64,000 nt of DNA from Sepiola atlantica (GCA_963556195.1 OY744529.1:58823080-58887079), one strand, 5' to 3'. Shown: positions 22,306-34,148, counted from the first letter of the stretch. Numbers and translations are program-made. Notes: a model not told the origin generated them from the letters alone.

Positions 22306-23183
22306 GGAATATCAAAAATATATTAATTAAAATTTCAAATATTCAAATTGAGATCCCAAAATGTTAAATTCTAATTAATATGTTCTGAATATTTTGAATG
22401 GTAACTTATTAATACATGAAAGCTCTAATTGATATAACCTATTCATTATTGAGCTTATGTTTAACTGCAGTATTGACACATCTCATAAGTATGAAGTAAT
22501 ATATATATTTTGTTACAAAAAATATATATCGATGAGTCTCACTAAGGAGAATTCAAGAATTATTTCAGTTTAACAACTGGAATTTTTCGTAATACATTTA
22601 TGTATGCTCTTTATTTTGGAATATAATTTTTAAAATGATTTAAATTGTCAAAAAATTAACATACACACATAAGGAGAGTTCGAATTACCTACTAGACACC
22701 ATCCTCGAGTGTCTTCGGTCTCTCTGTACAAATGTTTGTCAAGACAACCTGACATGAGGATACTTCGCCCTACAAGTAAACTGGGACCAAATATTGAAAA
22801 TAACATAGTATTCAAAGCTCAAATAAGATTCCTTCGACACGGCTATACTCTGGCTCATACGCGGAATGGTACACTTTCTCCTAGTGATGTTACCTGAAGT
22901 AACAGCACTTAGCTGGATACTCCACCAGACCAGATGGATTATGGTGCTGGAAATCCGGTAAGACCAAGAGACCAAAAGAGAGATATACTATAACATAGTT
23001 CACAGGTCAATTGGAGAGAAGAAAATTAATGTTCTTCACTTCTGTATTAACTCAACGTTTGACAGGTAAAGAAGAATCTTGATTGAACACTTGAATATGT
23101 TTGCATCTCATATAGAAATCAAGTGTAAGCCCCAGAAAAGGACCCCTTAATTTCTGAGAAATTACTTAGTGAAGTAAAATGAA

Positions 23184-23187
<4 letters not shown>
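22302..23187. other. AT-rich DNA, no gene recognised
   Basis: Two short frames on opposite strands (62 codons at 22709 and 78 codons at 22975) overlap. Neither has a domain I know. GAAGGAAGTTGAAACCGGGT on the minus strand near 22220 is a short repeat-like motif. Confidence 0.45.
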
Positions 23188-23449
<262 letters not shown>

Positions 23450-23829
23450 TAGTTTGCATTACAAGCTCACTATCGCTTCGTAAAGTTTGCTACTTGAAAT
23501 ACTTAAAACCAAAATTTAAAATAATAAATATTTCATTCATAAGTGTCTTACAAACACAAGGCTACAACTTTCGCATTTATTCATATAAATAGATAAACAT
23601 AACATCTTGGTAATACAAATTTATTCAGGTTTTAAATAAGTCCCTAATGAAATCAAAAGAAAGAAGAAATCAATGGTATTATTAAACATTAACATTTTGG
23701 TAGTTTTTGATAGAAATTTATTTATTTTTTAAATAAAACCGTAAAGAAATTAAAAGAAAGAAGAAATCAATTCGCTTGAGGGATGTGTGTGTGCTTTTTT
23801 TACTTACAATTTAGACGGAAGTCCACTTA

Positions 23830-23895
23830 AAGGAAAGGTGGGAAAGGCACATTTAAGCACAAATGCGAAACGTTTGTCGACAGGATTAAAATAAT
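23830..23895 (+). ncRNA. Decayed hammerhead-like motif
   Basis: The 3' half is well preserved: a GAAA box in TGCGAAACGTTTGTCGACAG, with a GUC triplet ending at about 23879. A stem II can form between GCACATTT and AAATGC with a 2-nt bulge. The expected CUGANGA core is not intact (CTTAAAGGA-like), so this is at best a fossil. Confidence 0.35.
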
Positions 23896-24418
23896 CATTG
23901 AATTTAAAAACCATAAAAAAGAAAATATGGCTTCGCTAACGAAAGAAGAGAAACAAGAAAGAAGAAATAAAGAGAAAGCAAACACTCAGTCGGTCAGTCA
24001 CTCTCTACTTCCCTTTTCTCTATCAATTTTTCTTGCTTATGCCTCATCGATATATCCTTCTAGCAAACGATGTTAGTTTAATTTAAATTACCTCCCTTGA
24101 AAATGTATCCTTTTTTGTTAAATCACTCTTATTAATTATTGTTAATATTGACAAAGCTATTGCATATATATACGAAAATAGGACAATAAGATTTCAAATG
24201 AATAACATCAAACATTAGTTTATTATGAAAAATAGTCATACAAATTAGGCATTCAAATTGATGTCTTTTGGTCTTTCCTCTGTAGTATATATACAGTATT
24301 TCAGAATATATTGTATTATTGATTTAAATAACAGTAACTCGTTTAAATGGTAATATAGGAGTGATAAATGAAAATACTCAATTCATTTATATTTTAATTA
24401 AACAAAAACTTTTGCATT

Positions 24419-24425
<7 letters not shown>
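23896..24425. other. AT-rich DNA, nothing recognised
   Basis: No gene, tandem repeat or structure that I can support. Confidence 0.45.

Positions 24426-24506
<81 letters not shown>
24426..24506. repeat. (AT)n microsatellite
   Basis: AT tract of about 80 bp with one TG interruption. Confidence 0.95.
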
Positions 24507-24690
24507 AAGCACGGTTCATTTACATTCTAAAAGTCAAGATTTTATTTTATCTTACAAAAATTTTTCAAAACAGATACACTTTAGTGCAATTATTTTACGA
24601 ATTCGTTTCGCTAAAAGTAGACCAACCAACATTAGTATGCCAATATTGGATCTGTCCTTTTTGAGCTCTTCAGAAAAACAAACAAAAATC

Positions 24691-24918
24691 TTAGTTTGAA
24701 AAATTATACACCGGAGCGTGACATGAAAGATAAATGTCCAAAAAATCAACCATTAACTCACATTCGCCCTTCAGCATTGCTCTATCATGTGTGGCAGTAC
24801 ACTCATACACATTCACATACAGACTATTTTGGGACCATGAGATACTAAATATGGGTGAGATCATACATAGATAAATAGGGACAACAGCATAGGTTAAATC
24901 AGTTCTATGTACATGCAA
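24691..24918 (-). other. 75-codon open frame, unknown
   Basis: Minus-strand frame with a normal-looking amino-acid mix, including ISWSQNSLYVNVYECTAT and KGECELMVDFLDI. It is less biased than most frames here and may be a relic of a dispersed repeat or an exon. I do not recognise a family. There are no convincing splice sites or an upstream continuation. Confidence 0.2.
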
Positions 24919-26148
24919 TGGACAGAGGGGTAGACCATAAGTAAGATAGGAGGGGGACGTCCGCGGTTGGTCTGTAGCAGAAATTAAATAAGGATAGCCG
25001 GCAATTAAGATAACTGGGCAATATAAGAGATGGATTTAAGAACCAGGAAACTGCTAGCGTCTAATATGAACGCTACTTAAATGTTGCATGTAGATAGGGG
25101 GGGGGGGGGCTATGAATTGAATACACTCTAATATAGATAATTACGTGCACTTGCCGTATTGAGATTATTATTAAAAGTCTATGCTAAAACATATTTTCAC
25201 ACACATACACACACATATATACACACACATACACACACATACACACACATATATATGTTCGTAAATCCGAAACAGTGATTACGTCTCCATCTTGCAGAAC
25301 AGTATGGAAGAAGAAACAAAGAATCAGAGAATCACCTTAACGTGTGGCAGAAATAAGGAGAAGGAAATGAATGCAATATCCATTAGAATTCTGCTTATTG
25401 AGAGGAACGAGGAAGACTTCATTTAATCGTAAAAATTGTCGATATTTCTTTTTAACATTTCGAGTTGTTAATTCAACCCAGTTTAATGTGTGAAAGTAAT
25501 TCAAGATTAAGTTTTAATCAATTTCTTGAAAATACATGTAATGCAGCAAAATCATTTCAAAGTCATTTCCATGGGTTACCATGCATTTGATTGTTAAATC
25601 AATTCTTTGTAACCGTGTATATAGATATATATATTTAATTTTTGGTACAGAAAAATTAGTACAACATTAGTACCGTTGGTTTCAAGCTCAGGAAGGACTT
25701 AGCCATCCAACTCTCTTCAGCTTATGTTGTCATCTGTTTCGGAAATGTGAAGTCACGTGTCACTCTCGTTTGGACGCGTTATTTGCTTAGAGTGTTATGT
25801 ATATTTGTTTAAATTTAGTGTAAGGGAGGTTTAATAAGGTTTGAAAAGGGGGGGGGTGAAAAGTAACAGTTGAGATTTAAAAATAGAAAAGATTAAAAAA
25901 TATAAAAAAATAAAAATAAAAAATATTTCTATATAAATCCCGTGAGTCAATGTTCATAAGTAGCGTATATTTGGCTGTTACTGTTTTAAGAGTTAATAAT
26001 GTGTCTTCTAACGAAAATAGGGAGAGAAAATGGATTAAAGGATTATACTTATGAAGAGATAAAAAGCTTGAAAACATACATTAAATTCAAGTTTAAATCC
26101 TAGATTAAAGGACATTAAATATATATATCAAGTTAGGTGTATGTATAC

Positions 26149-26152
<4 letters not shown>
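24919..26152. other. Intergenic DNA with G run and AC-type microsatellite
   Basis: A G run near 25098-25110, (ACACAT)n at 25196-25256, and a short G run near 25848. One 66-codon frame at 25877-26077 is dominated by F, L and Y. No gene recognised. Confidence 0.5.

Positions 26153-26205
<53 letters not shown>
26153..26205. repeat. (AT)n microsatellite
   Basis: AT tract of about 50 bp. Confidence 0.95.
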
Positions 26206-26210
<5 letters not shown>

Positions 26211-26350
26211 ATGAACGGATCATTATGAATTTTGTAATATATATTCTAGACAACGCAGTGAGTAACATGGGCACGTTATTTTTTTGTAAATTTTAACATT
26301 TATTGAGTGCGTATATATAAAGTTAGGTATGTGTATATGTTTATATATAA
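26206..26350 (+). mobile_element. Fragment of dispersed Helitron-like repeat
   Basis: AAACTAATGAACGGATCATT, then ATGAATTTTGTAATAT and GAGTAACATGGGCACGTTAT. This matches 27036-27160 and 27300-27420. Complementary copies lie at 33985-34150 and 49050-49230. Confidence 0.6.
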
Positions 26351-26851
26351 GTCAAAGGAGAGTATGAAGAAAAGAATTGCTCTACATCAAATTTTGAGTT
26401 ATATTAAGTAATACATTTTTATAAGGATCGGTACATACTTTTTTCGATTGAAATTTCTATTTATCAACTCTGTTGTGAATAACTCAAAAATAAATCTCTC
26501 TCTTTAAAAACCAGGAAGGTTATCAACAAATAGCTTTCAATACGCCACTGCTATCCTAAGGTTTAACATACCACACTTTTTTTCAACTGGACGGATCGCC
26601 TGGGCCATTTTCCACAACTTCACCGGATTTTTATACAACTTCATATGCCAATATTTTTCTCTTAGACAGAACCGGATTTTATCATACCTTGAGTCTGCTT
26701 CTACGAACTCTTTTGGTACCTTCAATGGTAAACTTTTGCCTATATTTTCTACATTTTCTTATTACACTTTCTATTACTTTTATTTCAAATATTGACATTT
26801 TGGTAATTTCTCTTTTACGAACTTATCTGTCTATTCTCCTCTGACGATATA
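26351..26851. other. AT-rich DNA, one unknown frame
   Basis: A 62-codon minus-strand frame at 26537-26725 is rich in K, R and E (starting MKVPKEFVEADSRYDKIRF). I recognise no domain. Confidence 0.3.
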
Positions 26852-26970
26852 ATTCTTTGAAAAGCCATGATTTAAGGAAGGAATAATAAAATTTCTCTTA
26901 TTTAAAACCCCTTGTTTTGAACACTTGATGACTTATTTGTATTTTGCACAATTTTTATTTTCATTTACTT

Positions 26971-26975
<5 letters not shown>
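26852..26975 (+). repeat. Dispersed repeat, partner of 20808-20948
   Basis: CTTTGAAAAGCCATGATTTA through ACTTGATGACTTA, diverged from the copy at 20808. It is followed by (AT)n at 26976-27024. Confidence 0.75.
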
Positions 26976-27026
<51 letters not shown>

Positions 27027-27027
27027 C

Positions 27028-27481
27028 GTTGTAAAGAAAAACTCCTAAACTAATGAACCGATTATTATGAATTTTAGAATATATATTCCCGGCAACACGG
27101 TGAGGAACATGGGCACATTATTTTTATATTAAACTTTAATGGATGCACCCACCAAAACTCGCACCCTCACCCCAAAAACTCTTTAAAATAATTTAGATAA
27201 AAAAATTTAATAGAGAAAAGAATTATATTAAGCAATACATTTTTAAAAGGATCGGTACATGCGCGTAAGCATCAATAATATGTATATGTTTGGTAAAATC
27301 CCAAACTTTTGAACTAATCATTATGAATTATGGAATATGTATTCTAGGCAACAGGGTGAGTAACGTTAGCACATTATTTAGTTTTTTTATAAACTTTACC
27401 ATTTAGCGAGTGTTACCGAAACTGTAAGGTACACTCCCTAAAAAACAAACAATATTGCTTATACCCGTCCTGGGACGGGTA
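27028..27481 (+). mobile_element. Helitron-like 3' region with terminal hairpin
   Basis: Two internal copies of the module with ACTAATGAACCGATTATTAT-type sequence (27036-27160 and 27300-27420). Then an 8-bp perfect hairpin ACCCGTCCTGGGACGGGT at about 27451-27468, then ATTCTATTAG before T. The layout is that of a Helitron 3' end, but the last four bases are TTAG instead of CTRR. A diverged copy of the hairpin is at 43634-43660. Confidence 0.5.
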
Positions 27482-27519
27482 TTCTATTAGTTATTGCATA
27501 TATATATGTGTTTCTGTAG

Positions 27520-27625
27520 GAGTGAGCATCGTTGGCCTAATGGATACCATGACTGATTGTTGAATCCGTTATGCCGTGTTTCAGCTCCTATCAAATCTAT
27601 TGTGTTCAATTTTATGCTGATATTG
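27520..27625 (+). mobile_element. tRNA-derived SINE fragment
   Basis: An A-box-like TTGGCCTAATGGATACC near 27536 and a B-box-like GTTTCAGCTCC near 27588, about 50 bp apart as in tRNAs. It is followed by ATCAAATCTATTGTG, which also follows tRNA-like parts at 28330 and 44370. Too diverged for a functional tRNA. Confidence 0.55.
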
Positions 27626-28314
27626 TTGAGAAGTGTATGACCCTTCTTCCCCCAGTTATGAGTAAATTATAGAACTGGTTTGTCTGCTTTTATGTAATGT
27701 AATGCTGTTGAAGAGACCGCTCTCGGAGTCATCAATGTTGAAGATATACCAATTGGAAGAATGCAAAGTATATCCATAAAAAATAAATAATTTTTATTGG
27801 GAACTTGTTAAGACAATAAAAAATGAAGGGTTTATAAAGATTGAGAGTTCAGAGTGTCAGAGAACGTTCTAGGGGAAAATAAGAGTTGTTTTGTCTCTAA
27901 CGAGAAATTGAGTTTCTGTGTGTATAAAATCGGATAGGCATTGTATTGGTACATGATTATTAGTATGTATGGACTGTATACATGCGTTCTTTTAGCTGTC
28001 TGTAGATGCTATTGCTATGCTAGTAATTCGTGTGTGTCGCTTGTTTTATGTGTGCTACTTGTCAAGGCCTTTTCGGCTCCGAAGGACCTAGACTAGATTG
28101 TGACGTGCGTATATCTGCCGAGCTGTGAAGAAAAAGGAAAAGAGAAAGGAAAATGCTGTGTTTGGGGTTTTATAGTACATGCGAATATTTAGAAAATGAA
28201 TATTTCTTTTGGTGTGATTGGTTGAAAGAAACTGCTGTTTTGAGCTTTTGTCCAATCGAGAATCGATAGGTAAAAACAACATTCGCTGCCACTGCTGCTT
28301 CTAACAATGGCAAA
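27626..28314. other. Intergenic DNA, nothing recognised
   Basis: No repeat or gene supported. A 64-codon minus-strand frame near 28088-28282 is without recognisable features. Confidence 0.45.
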
Positions 28315-28470
28315 ATGCCAAAATGCATAATTAGACACAATAGATCCACTAAGATTTGAACTCGGCATAGCCTATTTCATAGTCCAATATTTTATCAATT
28401 AGATATGATAACATATTAGACTATGGACTCGGCTATGTCGAGTTCACAACTTAGTGGATCTATATTATTT
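28315..28470. repeat. Inverted pair of tRNA-SINE fragments (foldback)
   Basis: Arms 28333-28390 and 28412-28470 are complementary with about 20 bp between them. Each holds the same tRNA-like 3' half (GAGTTCAAATC-type B box, then TTAGTGGATCTAT). The arms differ at several bases, so this is an older foldback or two facing SINE insertions. Confidence 0.8.
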
Positions 28471-29255
28471 TTATGGATATATAGAAGCAAAGAGACTTAT
28501 TATTTTGCCATCTAATTTACATACATTTTGTGGTGTATACATACACACCTCTAAAAAAAGTGTCACTTTTTCTGTAGATGCTGACAGAGACATAAAAAAA
28601 TATTAGAAAGTTGATGAATCAACATAGAGTGGGACAGGGAGAGAGAAATACGTACTCGTTCAATATAAAAAAAAACTGTTCTTCATATATATTTTTTAGA
28701 GGAAACCTACATTGGCCTGTCCTTCAGATTCTTATCAAACTTTCTCGGAACTTTGTATAAGACTTCCTTTCGTTATTTGTTGATTAGAAAGAACAATAGG
28801 AAAAGGGAATTCAAATGCAGGAAATTACAACCGAATGTGGTAGATTTTTCGGATTATGTTTTCTTGAAATATTCTTGATTATTAATTCTTACTTTTAGAT
28901 TCTGGACAGTCATCATCACTGTTTGACTCATCACCTCTGTGCCTGATATTCGCCAGATTCGCTTTCTTATATATATTGATTCTTATACGGAAAGAAACTC
29001 ATGCTTTCCGCATTATTTAACTTTTGAACCTTATTGTGGATTACTTCTTGAACCACCCATTAACATACTGTAAGTCAACCCACATTTTCTCCCATTAACC
29101 GTTTTCATATGCTTAAATGTGATCTTTGCTCGTCAGTTAGAAATAGTACTGATTTTCTGCACTGAATAATAAATACACATTCACGCTTTTAACTTTGAAT
29201 CTCTCAATTAATCGAACACTCTGCTAGGATTTTTTCCACTATCTTACAAAGGAAG

Positions 29256-29257
<2 letters not shown>
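28471..29257. other. Intergenic DNA, nothing recognised
   Basis: AT-rich sequence with no gene or repeat that I can support. Confidence 0.45.
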
Positions 29258-29310
<53 letters not shown>

Positions 29311-29348
29311 ATTTTATGAAGGCTTACCAAAGCATTCCTTTCAGGACA

Positions 29349-29384
<36 letters not shown>
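29258..29384. repeat. Two (AT)n tracts
   Basis: (AT)n at 29258-29306 and 29350-29384. On the minus strand they lie downstream of the hammerhead motif at 29408-29461. Confidence 0.95.
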
Positions 29385-29386
<2 letters not shown>

Positions 29387-29407
29387 AATATTCGTTATTG
29401 TTTATTA

Positions 29408-29461
29408 TCTATGTACATATACGTTTCGTCTTTTTTAATAATCGGGACTCATCAGCATAGA
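29408..29461 (-). ncRNA. Type I hammerhead ribozyme (HHR-2)
   Basis: Minus strand: stem I is 6 bp and perfect (29461-29456 TCTATG with 29413-29408 CATAGA). The core CTGATGA is at 29455-29449, and G at 29448 starts a short stem II (GTC/GAC, large AT-rich loop). The GAAA box is 29427-29424. Stem III ACGT/ATGT (29424-29421 with 29418-29415) has a 2-nt loop. The cleavage triplet is GUA with the cut after 29414. All catalytic bases are intact. Only stem II looks weak. A tRNA-like head lies immediately upstream on the same strand. Confidence 0.82.
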
Positions 29462-29479
29462 GATATGACTATTCAATAC

Positions 29480-29565
29480 CGGTCATGCGATTCGAAACCC
29501 CGGATCACGAGTATTTTGCAACTCAAATCCGACGCCTTAACCACACGGCCAATTTTAAATAGCGA
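29480..29565 (-). mobile_element. tRNA-derived head of a hammerhead-bearing retroposon
   Basis: On the minus strand GGCCGTGTGGTTAAGGCGTC gives a clear A box, and GGGGTTTCGAATCGC gives a B box near 29487. This resembles a Leu/Ser-type tRNA with a variable region. Its 3' side leads within about 20 bp into the hammerhead at 29461. No poly-T terminator separates them, so one Pol III transcript could carry both. Confidence 0.75.
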
Positions 29566-29597
29566 ATAAACTGTGATAAGTTTAACACTTTATCGGA

Positions 29598-29628
<31 letters not shown>

Positions 29629-30182
29629 CTGTGTATGTGTCTGTGTGTGTGTGACTATAGTATTTATTAGATGTGTCTTTGCATCTCTATGAGAGGCATT
29701 TTTTCCATCGGTCAGTAGGTCAACAAATCATCTGGCTTCAGCTTAAACTGTCACATATAAAAAGTCTAAAATAGCATTTTCATCGCTAAACGTTCAGATG
29801 GAATGTTCACCTCTTAACAATATCCATCTTGTTAATATCCATTAGTCTGTTAGAGAAATTTGTCTTCATCTAAAGAGTTTCATTGATTACATCCGATTTC
29901 CTTTGGACACCCTAGATAGAAACATTTAAACAACTTGGCAATTATTATCTCAGCTAAAAAGCAGGAATATTGATTGCCACAAATACATCGAGACGTCTTT
30001 GCAATTTAGAATAGAATGCAAAGCCATTCATTTATTCAAATAAAACATAAAGATAAACATTTTCCTTAGTTTTTACTTGTGGAATATTTATTGATGAAAT
30101 TATTTTCTCTTAAGAATTGATGATTCAAATAAATATTTTTAACGTATGATTTAATTGTTCACATTAACTACATTTTTATTTA
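29598..30182. other. (AT)n, TG-rich tract and unrecognised DNA
   Basis: A short (AT)n at 29598-29622, then (TGTGTC)-like sequence, then unrecognised AT-rich sequence. No gene seen. Confidence 0.45.
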
Positions 30183-30215
30183 GCTTTCGGACTAGGATCA
30201 AAGTGTAGTATCTTT
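30183..30215 (+). pseudogene. U2 snRNA 5' fragment, diverged
   Basis: TAGGATCAAAGTGTAGTATC matches the U2 segment that contains the branch-point-pairing GUAGUA. The preceding GGCCTTTTGGC hairpin is damaged. The rest of U2 is absent, so this is not a working snRNA. Confidence 0.65.
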
Positions 30216-30715
30216 CATGGTAATAGAATTATGCTCACTTCTCACTTTAATTTTGACCTTGGCCCCCACAATTGTTTCTCATCTTGGAAGGACACCATCC
30301 ACTCCCAAACGCCATCTTTATTTTATTTCCTCTCACTTAAGTCTCACTCTCATTCAGAGATCGACAAGCTTGTTTTCGGTTGTAAACAAAGCAAACAACA
30401 ATGCGACGTCTATTTTTAAAAAGGGTCAAGAGGATCTTACTAACCTGTTTTTGCTGACCCACTCTCCATTTTATTCCAATGAAATTGTACATATAAAGAC
30501 ACATATTTCTAAATAAAATTAAATTCAAACAATTGGAGATATTTTAAGTAGGATGGTCCATAGAATAAATGTGGTATTGTGGTGACTGCTAATACATTTA
30601 GTTAAGAGTAGGATTGACAGAAGATGACCACCAATCCCCACTCCCTGTACTTTTGATGGTCTTGTGTCTAATTTGTTAAAAGTGTATGATCATATGCTTT
30701 TGACAAATAAATAAT
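30216..30715. other. Sequence between two U2-like fragments
   Basis: Holds a 99-codon plus-strand frame (30217-30516) with a hydrophobic start and S/T-rich body. I recognise no family. It could be part of a U2-headed retroposon, but it does not match the SINE body seen at 52255-53185. Confidence 0.3.
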
Positions 30716-30740
30716 TCAAAGCGTAGTATCTGTTCTGTTC
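30716..30740 (+). pseudogene. Short U2 snRNA-like fragment
   Basis: CAAAGCGTAGTATCTGTTCT, differing by one base from the U2-like heads elsewhere. The match is short and rests on similarity to the other heads. Confidence 0.45.
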
Positions 30741-32149
30741 TCGGTCAAAGAAAGAGAAATTCTGCTAGACTGAGGCAAATTTTACAGATAATTTTTAATG
30801 GCCATGAACGTTTTTGTGACGTTCAGAAATGACCATATCCACATTAAGCTCGACTCTTGCGAAGAGGCAGTGAAATAACACTATAAGAATGTGTAATTCT
30901 CTCGTTCTTGAAACTTAAGCATCAAATTGTTCATAAATAGACTACTTTGCCACTGAAGCGTAAGAGGCTACAGTGACAGGGGACAGATTTATAGAGGAGG
31001 TAAGCTGGGTGGGGAGTTGAGCAGCAAAATGCTTGTTCACATTACATTTAAATTTCTGCATGTTGGTATGATTGGCGAAACAGGGAGCAGGGAGGAAATT
31101 CCAAAGCGATTCGAAGAAAGAAGCTATTAGAGTAGGAAATCTTCCGGCATCTAAGGAACTATATGGTGAAGGGGTGGAATTTTGCTGTTAGTCGGGTGAA
31201 TCGAGGGTATTTATATTAATGGAGCACATTCTGAGGCAGTACTTGTAAAACAAGCACAGGAATGCAACACTTCAGTGATGCAACCAAAGGTAGAGCTTGG
31301 CAGATATTCATATTTCTTCTTGCTAAGAATTTTCATCCAGTTGAACCATTTACGCAGGGGCTCTAAGTGCCTCTACATACGAGAACTTTACATTATTACA
31401 TGCATTTTCGCTAAATTATTCTCAGCAACTGAAATCTACCTTCAAATCTTTTCTATGTCAACTAACTAACCCTAACCACTTTCCATATATGGTACCCAAG
31501 CTGACCTCAAAGTTCAAAACATGTCAGTCACACCTAACCACTTAATGCACCTTGCAAATCATATCTATACTTAACTTAAAAAGCATATTACCCCAAAGAA
31601 TATGGAACACTGTAAACAGCAAAAACAATCTTTCTGTAAAATCAGTGCTTTAAGAAGAAGTGTAAGAAGCTAGTCAACCTATACGTTTCTATATATAAAG
31701 CAAGTAGTCTGTTTGCCCCTATGTGTGTCGTGACATCACAGTTAAACGGTTGATCTAAGAGTTAAACTAACAGCAGATTTGGAATCAGCACTTTCGATCC
31801 GATGTCCTTATCGATGTCATAAGTTCTTGAACCTTTTTAAAAACTTATTATTCACAAGTAAATGTATGTAAAGATAACATTAGAAACAAATCTTCCGACA
31901 TTTTAGCGTTCCCTTTCCAGCTGACCAAATAATATACTTACTTATAATAATCTGAACTTTTTTACCACCAATAAGAAAAATAAATAAATACATAAAAATA
32001 AGTCGAGATTTATTTTTAGTCAAACCATCGTATTTTACATCGTTTTTTTTACCTTGTTATTATTGGAACTTTTCTTTGTTTCTATATTTATTTAAGACAA
32101 TCTAACTATTTTAGATCTATACAGAGAGACTCCTAAACACTATAAGTAG
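30741..32149. other. Intergenic DNA, possible old retroelement
   Basis: No intact gene. Around 31590-31650 the plus strand reads PQRIWNTVNSKNNL then a stop, loosely like the end of some LINE reverse transcriptases. It is too short to call. A 64-codon frame at 31275-31469 has no known domain. Confidence 0.3.
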
Positions 32150-32248
32150 ATTAAAAAGACAAATTATTTTCGTTTGTTCGGTGGCCTTGTGGATAAAGCA
32201 TTCGTCTTCAATTCAGTTTTATGCCATCTTTAAGGGTTCGAATCTTAT
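32150..32248 (+). mobile_element. tRNA-derived SINE, family shared with 48119-48225
   Basis: A box in GGTGGCCTTGTGGATAAAGC and B box GGGTTCGAATC, at tRNA-like spacing. The preceding AAAAAGACAAATTATTTTCG is also found, complemented, beside the copy at 48119-48225, so both belong to one family. A MITE begins two bases further on. Confidence 0.72.
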
Positions 32249-32249
32249 A

Positions 32250-32631
32250 CAGGGTGGGCCAAAATAAGGGTCCTATCTTTAAATTTGAATAACTTGAATT
32301 TGAATAACTTCCACAAAATAAAAGTTAAACTCACCAAACTTTATGTGTGTGTAGACTGACCCTTCCGAGATTTTTTGAAATAAACAAAACAAATTTTAGC
32401 CGAAAAACACTTCTTAAAACTTACAAAAACTAAAGTATTGTTTTTTACACTGTTTTGAGTTTTTAAGCAAAAATAATGTTTTCTAAATGAGGGTACGTTC
32501 CTTAGGGCTAATACGGCTCATGCTTGCTTCGGAAGGGGTCCTTTACTTATTCTAAAAAAAAAAAAAAAAAAATCAATAAATAAAAAAGTTATGAATTTTT
32601 AAAAATAGGACCCTTATTTTTGCCCACCCTG
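32250..32631. mobile_element. 382-bp MITE with TA target duplication
   Basis: Inverted termini of about 34 bp: CAGGGTGGGCCAAAATAAGG inward on the left, and the complement of CAGGGTGGGCAAAAATAAGG on the right. They are flanked by TA on both sides (32248-32249 and 32632-32633). TA insertion and a CAGGGTG start are typical of Tc1/mariner-derived elements. The interior has an A run near 32556-32573 and no transposase. Confidence 0.92.
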
Positions 32632-32633
32632 TA

Positions 32634-33792
32634 CTATGCAATTGTTTTTTTGTTTAGCATTCCACTTATCTCCTAGCCGATATCAATCATCATCATAAAG
32701 ATGAAGAATATTTTTTAAAATTATTTTATTGCGATTTAAAGTAAAAAAAAAAGAAAACCCAACTTTTTTTAAAATTTGAACTAACGTGCGGACGAGACAG
32801 GTTTGAAAACCCTGGCGTTGATGTGTACTTCAGCTAGTAGTAGGATAAAGGTATGCGTTTGATCAGTAATACAAATCGGTATATCCACTGGTGAGCCTTC
32901 AGCATTGCAAGTTATACAGACACAATCTGTTAGCAATCTCACAGATAACATCTGTTGATTTTATTTTTGTCAATTCTGTGAAGGTATTTTAGGATGTGAT
33001 TCAATAAAATTAAGTTTAAAATATAAACTGTGGTTAAAATATTTTATAAAACAAACCCTTCCATAACAAATATTGGATTCTATCAAATCACTTCAAAGCG
33101 TAATGTGTGCCATACAAGTTTTGGAATATTCAGAAGTTATCTCCCCTGAATTATACAAGCCAACGGAGAATGCACTCTCTACTTCCGGAAACTAAAAATA
33201 TAAAAACGTAGAAATAGAATGTCAATAGTCCTATTTTTCACTAGCAACTAGCTTTTAAAAATGTATGTAATGTATGAGAAAAAATATTCATTATAATTAA
33301 TTGAAGAATTTTTCATCTTGTACTGATTTGTTATGGTTGTTAAACGGTGATATTGTATCACTTTGAAATGGAATTGTTTTTTCTGAGAAAAGACCTAACT
33401 CTATCATCATTTCTAAAATAATCCTTCTCAGTTTTAACGCCCAAACTGAATGGTGCTGGCATCCATTAATCTCTATCCAATAGAAGAATGAAACGTCTAC
33501 ATAATAGAATCTCAAAAATCTGATCCTGAACTAAAACCTCCTTGACGGATAGTTAATCCCAAAAAGCATTTTATGACTGACAGTAAAACAAAACTTCAAA
33601 GAAAAAGATTGATATCCATTTCAATAGACTAGTAATAGTTATATATGTTATGCATACCAAAACATGCTGATGCATACACATTTGTGCATACACAGATTTG
33701 CAATTTTATCATCACCAAAATGATAAATGAAATGTCTTTGTATATTGTTTGCCTTTTCTGTTGCATATTCTTTTCTTTCACAATTCGATTTT
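32634..33792. other. Intergenic DNA, nothing recognised
   Basis: A 72-codon minus-strand frame at 33297-33515 has an ordinary amino-acid mix but no domain I know. Confidence 0.4.
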
Positions 33793-33962
33793 TGTGAAAT
33801 TTTAACAATAGGTATTAGATATCAATTAATAAATATTCCCCGAATTTCAGTTTCTTTGGAGTATTTTAAAGTTTTTTTAGGGGGCATAATATGGACAGAA
33901 CCTCTCATTTAAAAATTTTAATATAATTGATGTCTAATACCTATTGTCAAAATTTCACAAAA
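33793..33962. repeat. Inverted repeat with 37-bp arms
   Basis: GTGAAATTTTAACAATAGGT near 33796 is complemented at 33920-33962, with about 80 bp between arms. The interior (CAGTTTCTTTGGAGTATTTT) is complementary to 48990-49020, so this foldback derives from the dispersed repeat also found there. Confidence 0.85.
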
Positions 33963-34148
33963 CTCGGAGCTATCTGAAGTTTCCACCCCATGTTCACCCT
34001 TGTACATAAAACTAAATTAAACTAAATATAGTCCATATCTGGACTCTTTACGCCTAGCAGTTGTGTTCCAAAATTTATAATGATCTCTGTTAATTAGTTT
34101 AGGAGTGCATCCTGTATATACAAATATATAAACATATAAACATACCTA

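Noticed and set aside
24691..24918. Host protein exon
   Set aside because: Plausible composition, but I see no homology, continuation or splice signals. Kept only as an unknown frame at low confidence.
29480..29565. Functional tRNA genes at this and the other tRNA-like loci
   Set aside because: A and B boxes are present but acceptor stems and anticodon arms do not pair well, and the segments sit in repeated SINE-like units.
30217..30516. Small secreted protein (hydrophobic N terminus)
   Set aside because: The frame begins a few bases after a U2-like fragment. The composition is S/T/L-biased, there is no recognisable family, and an opposite-strand frame overlaps it.
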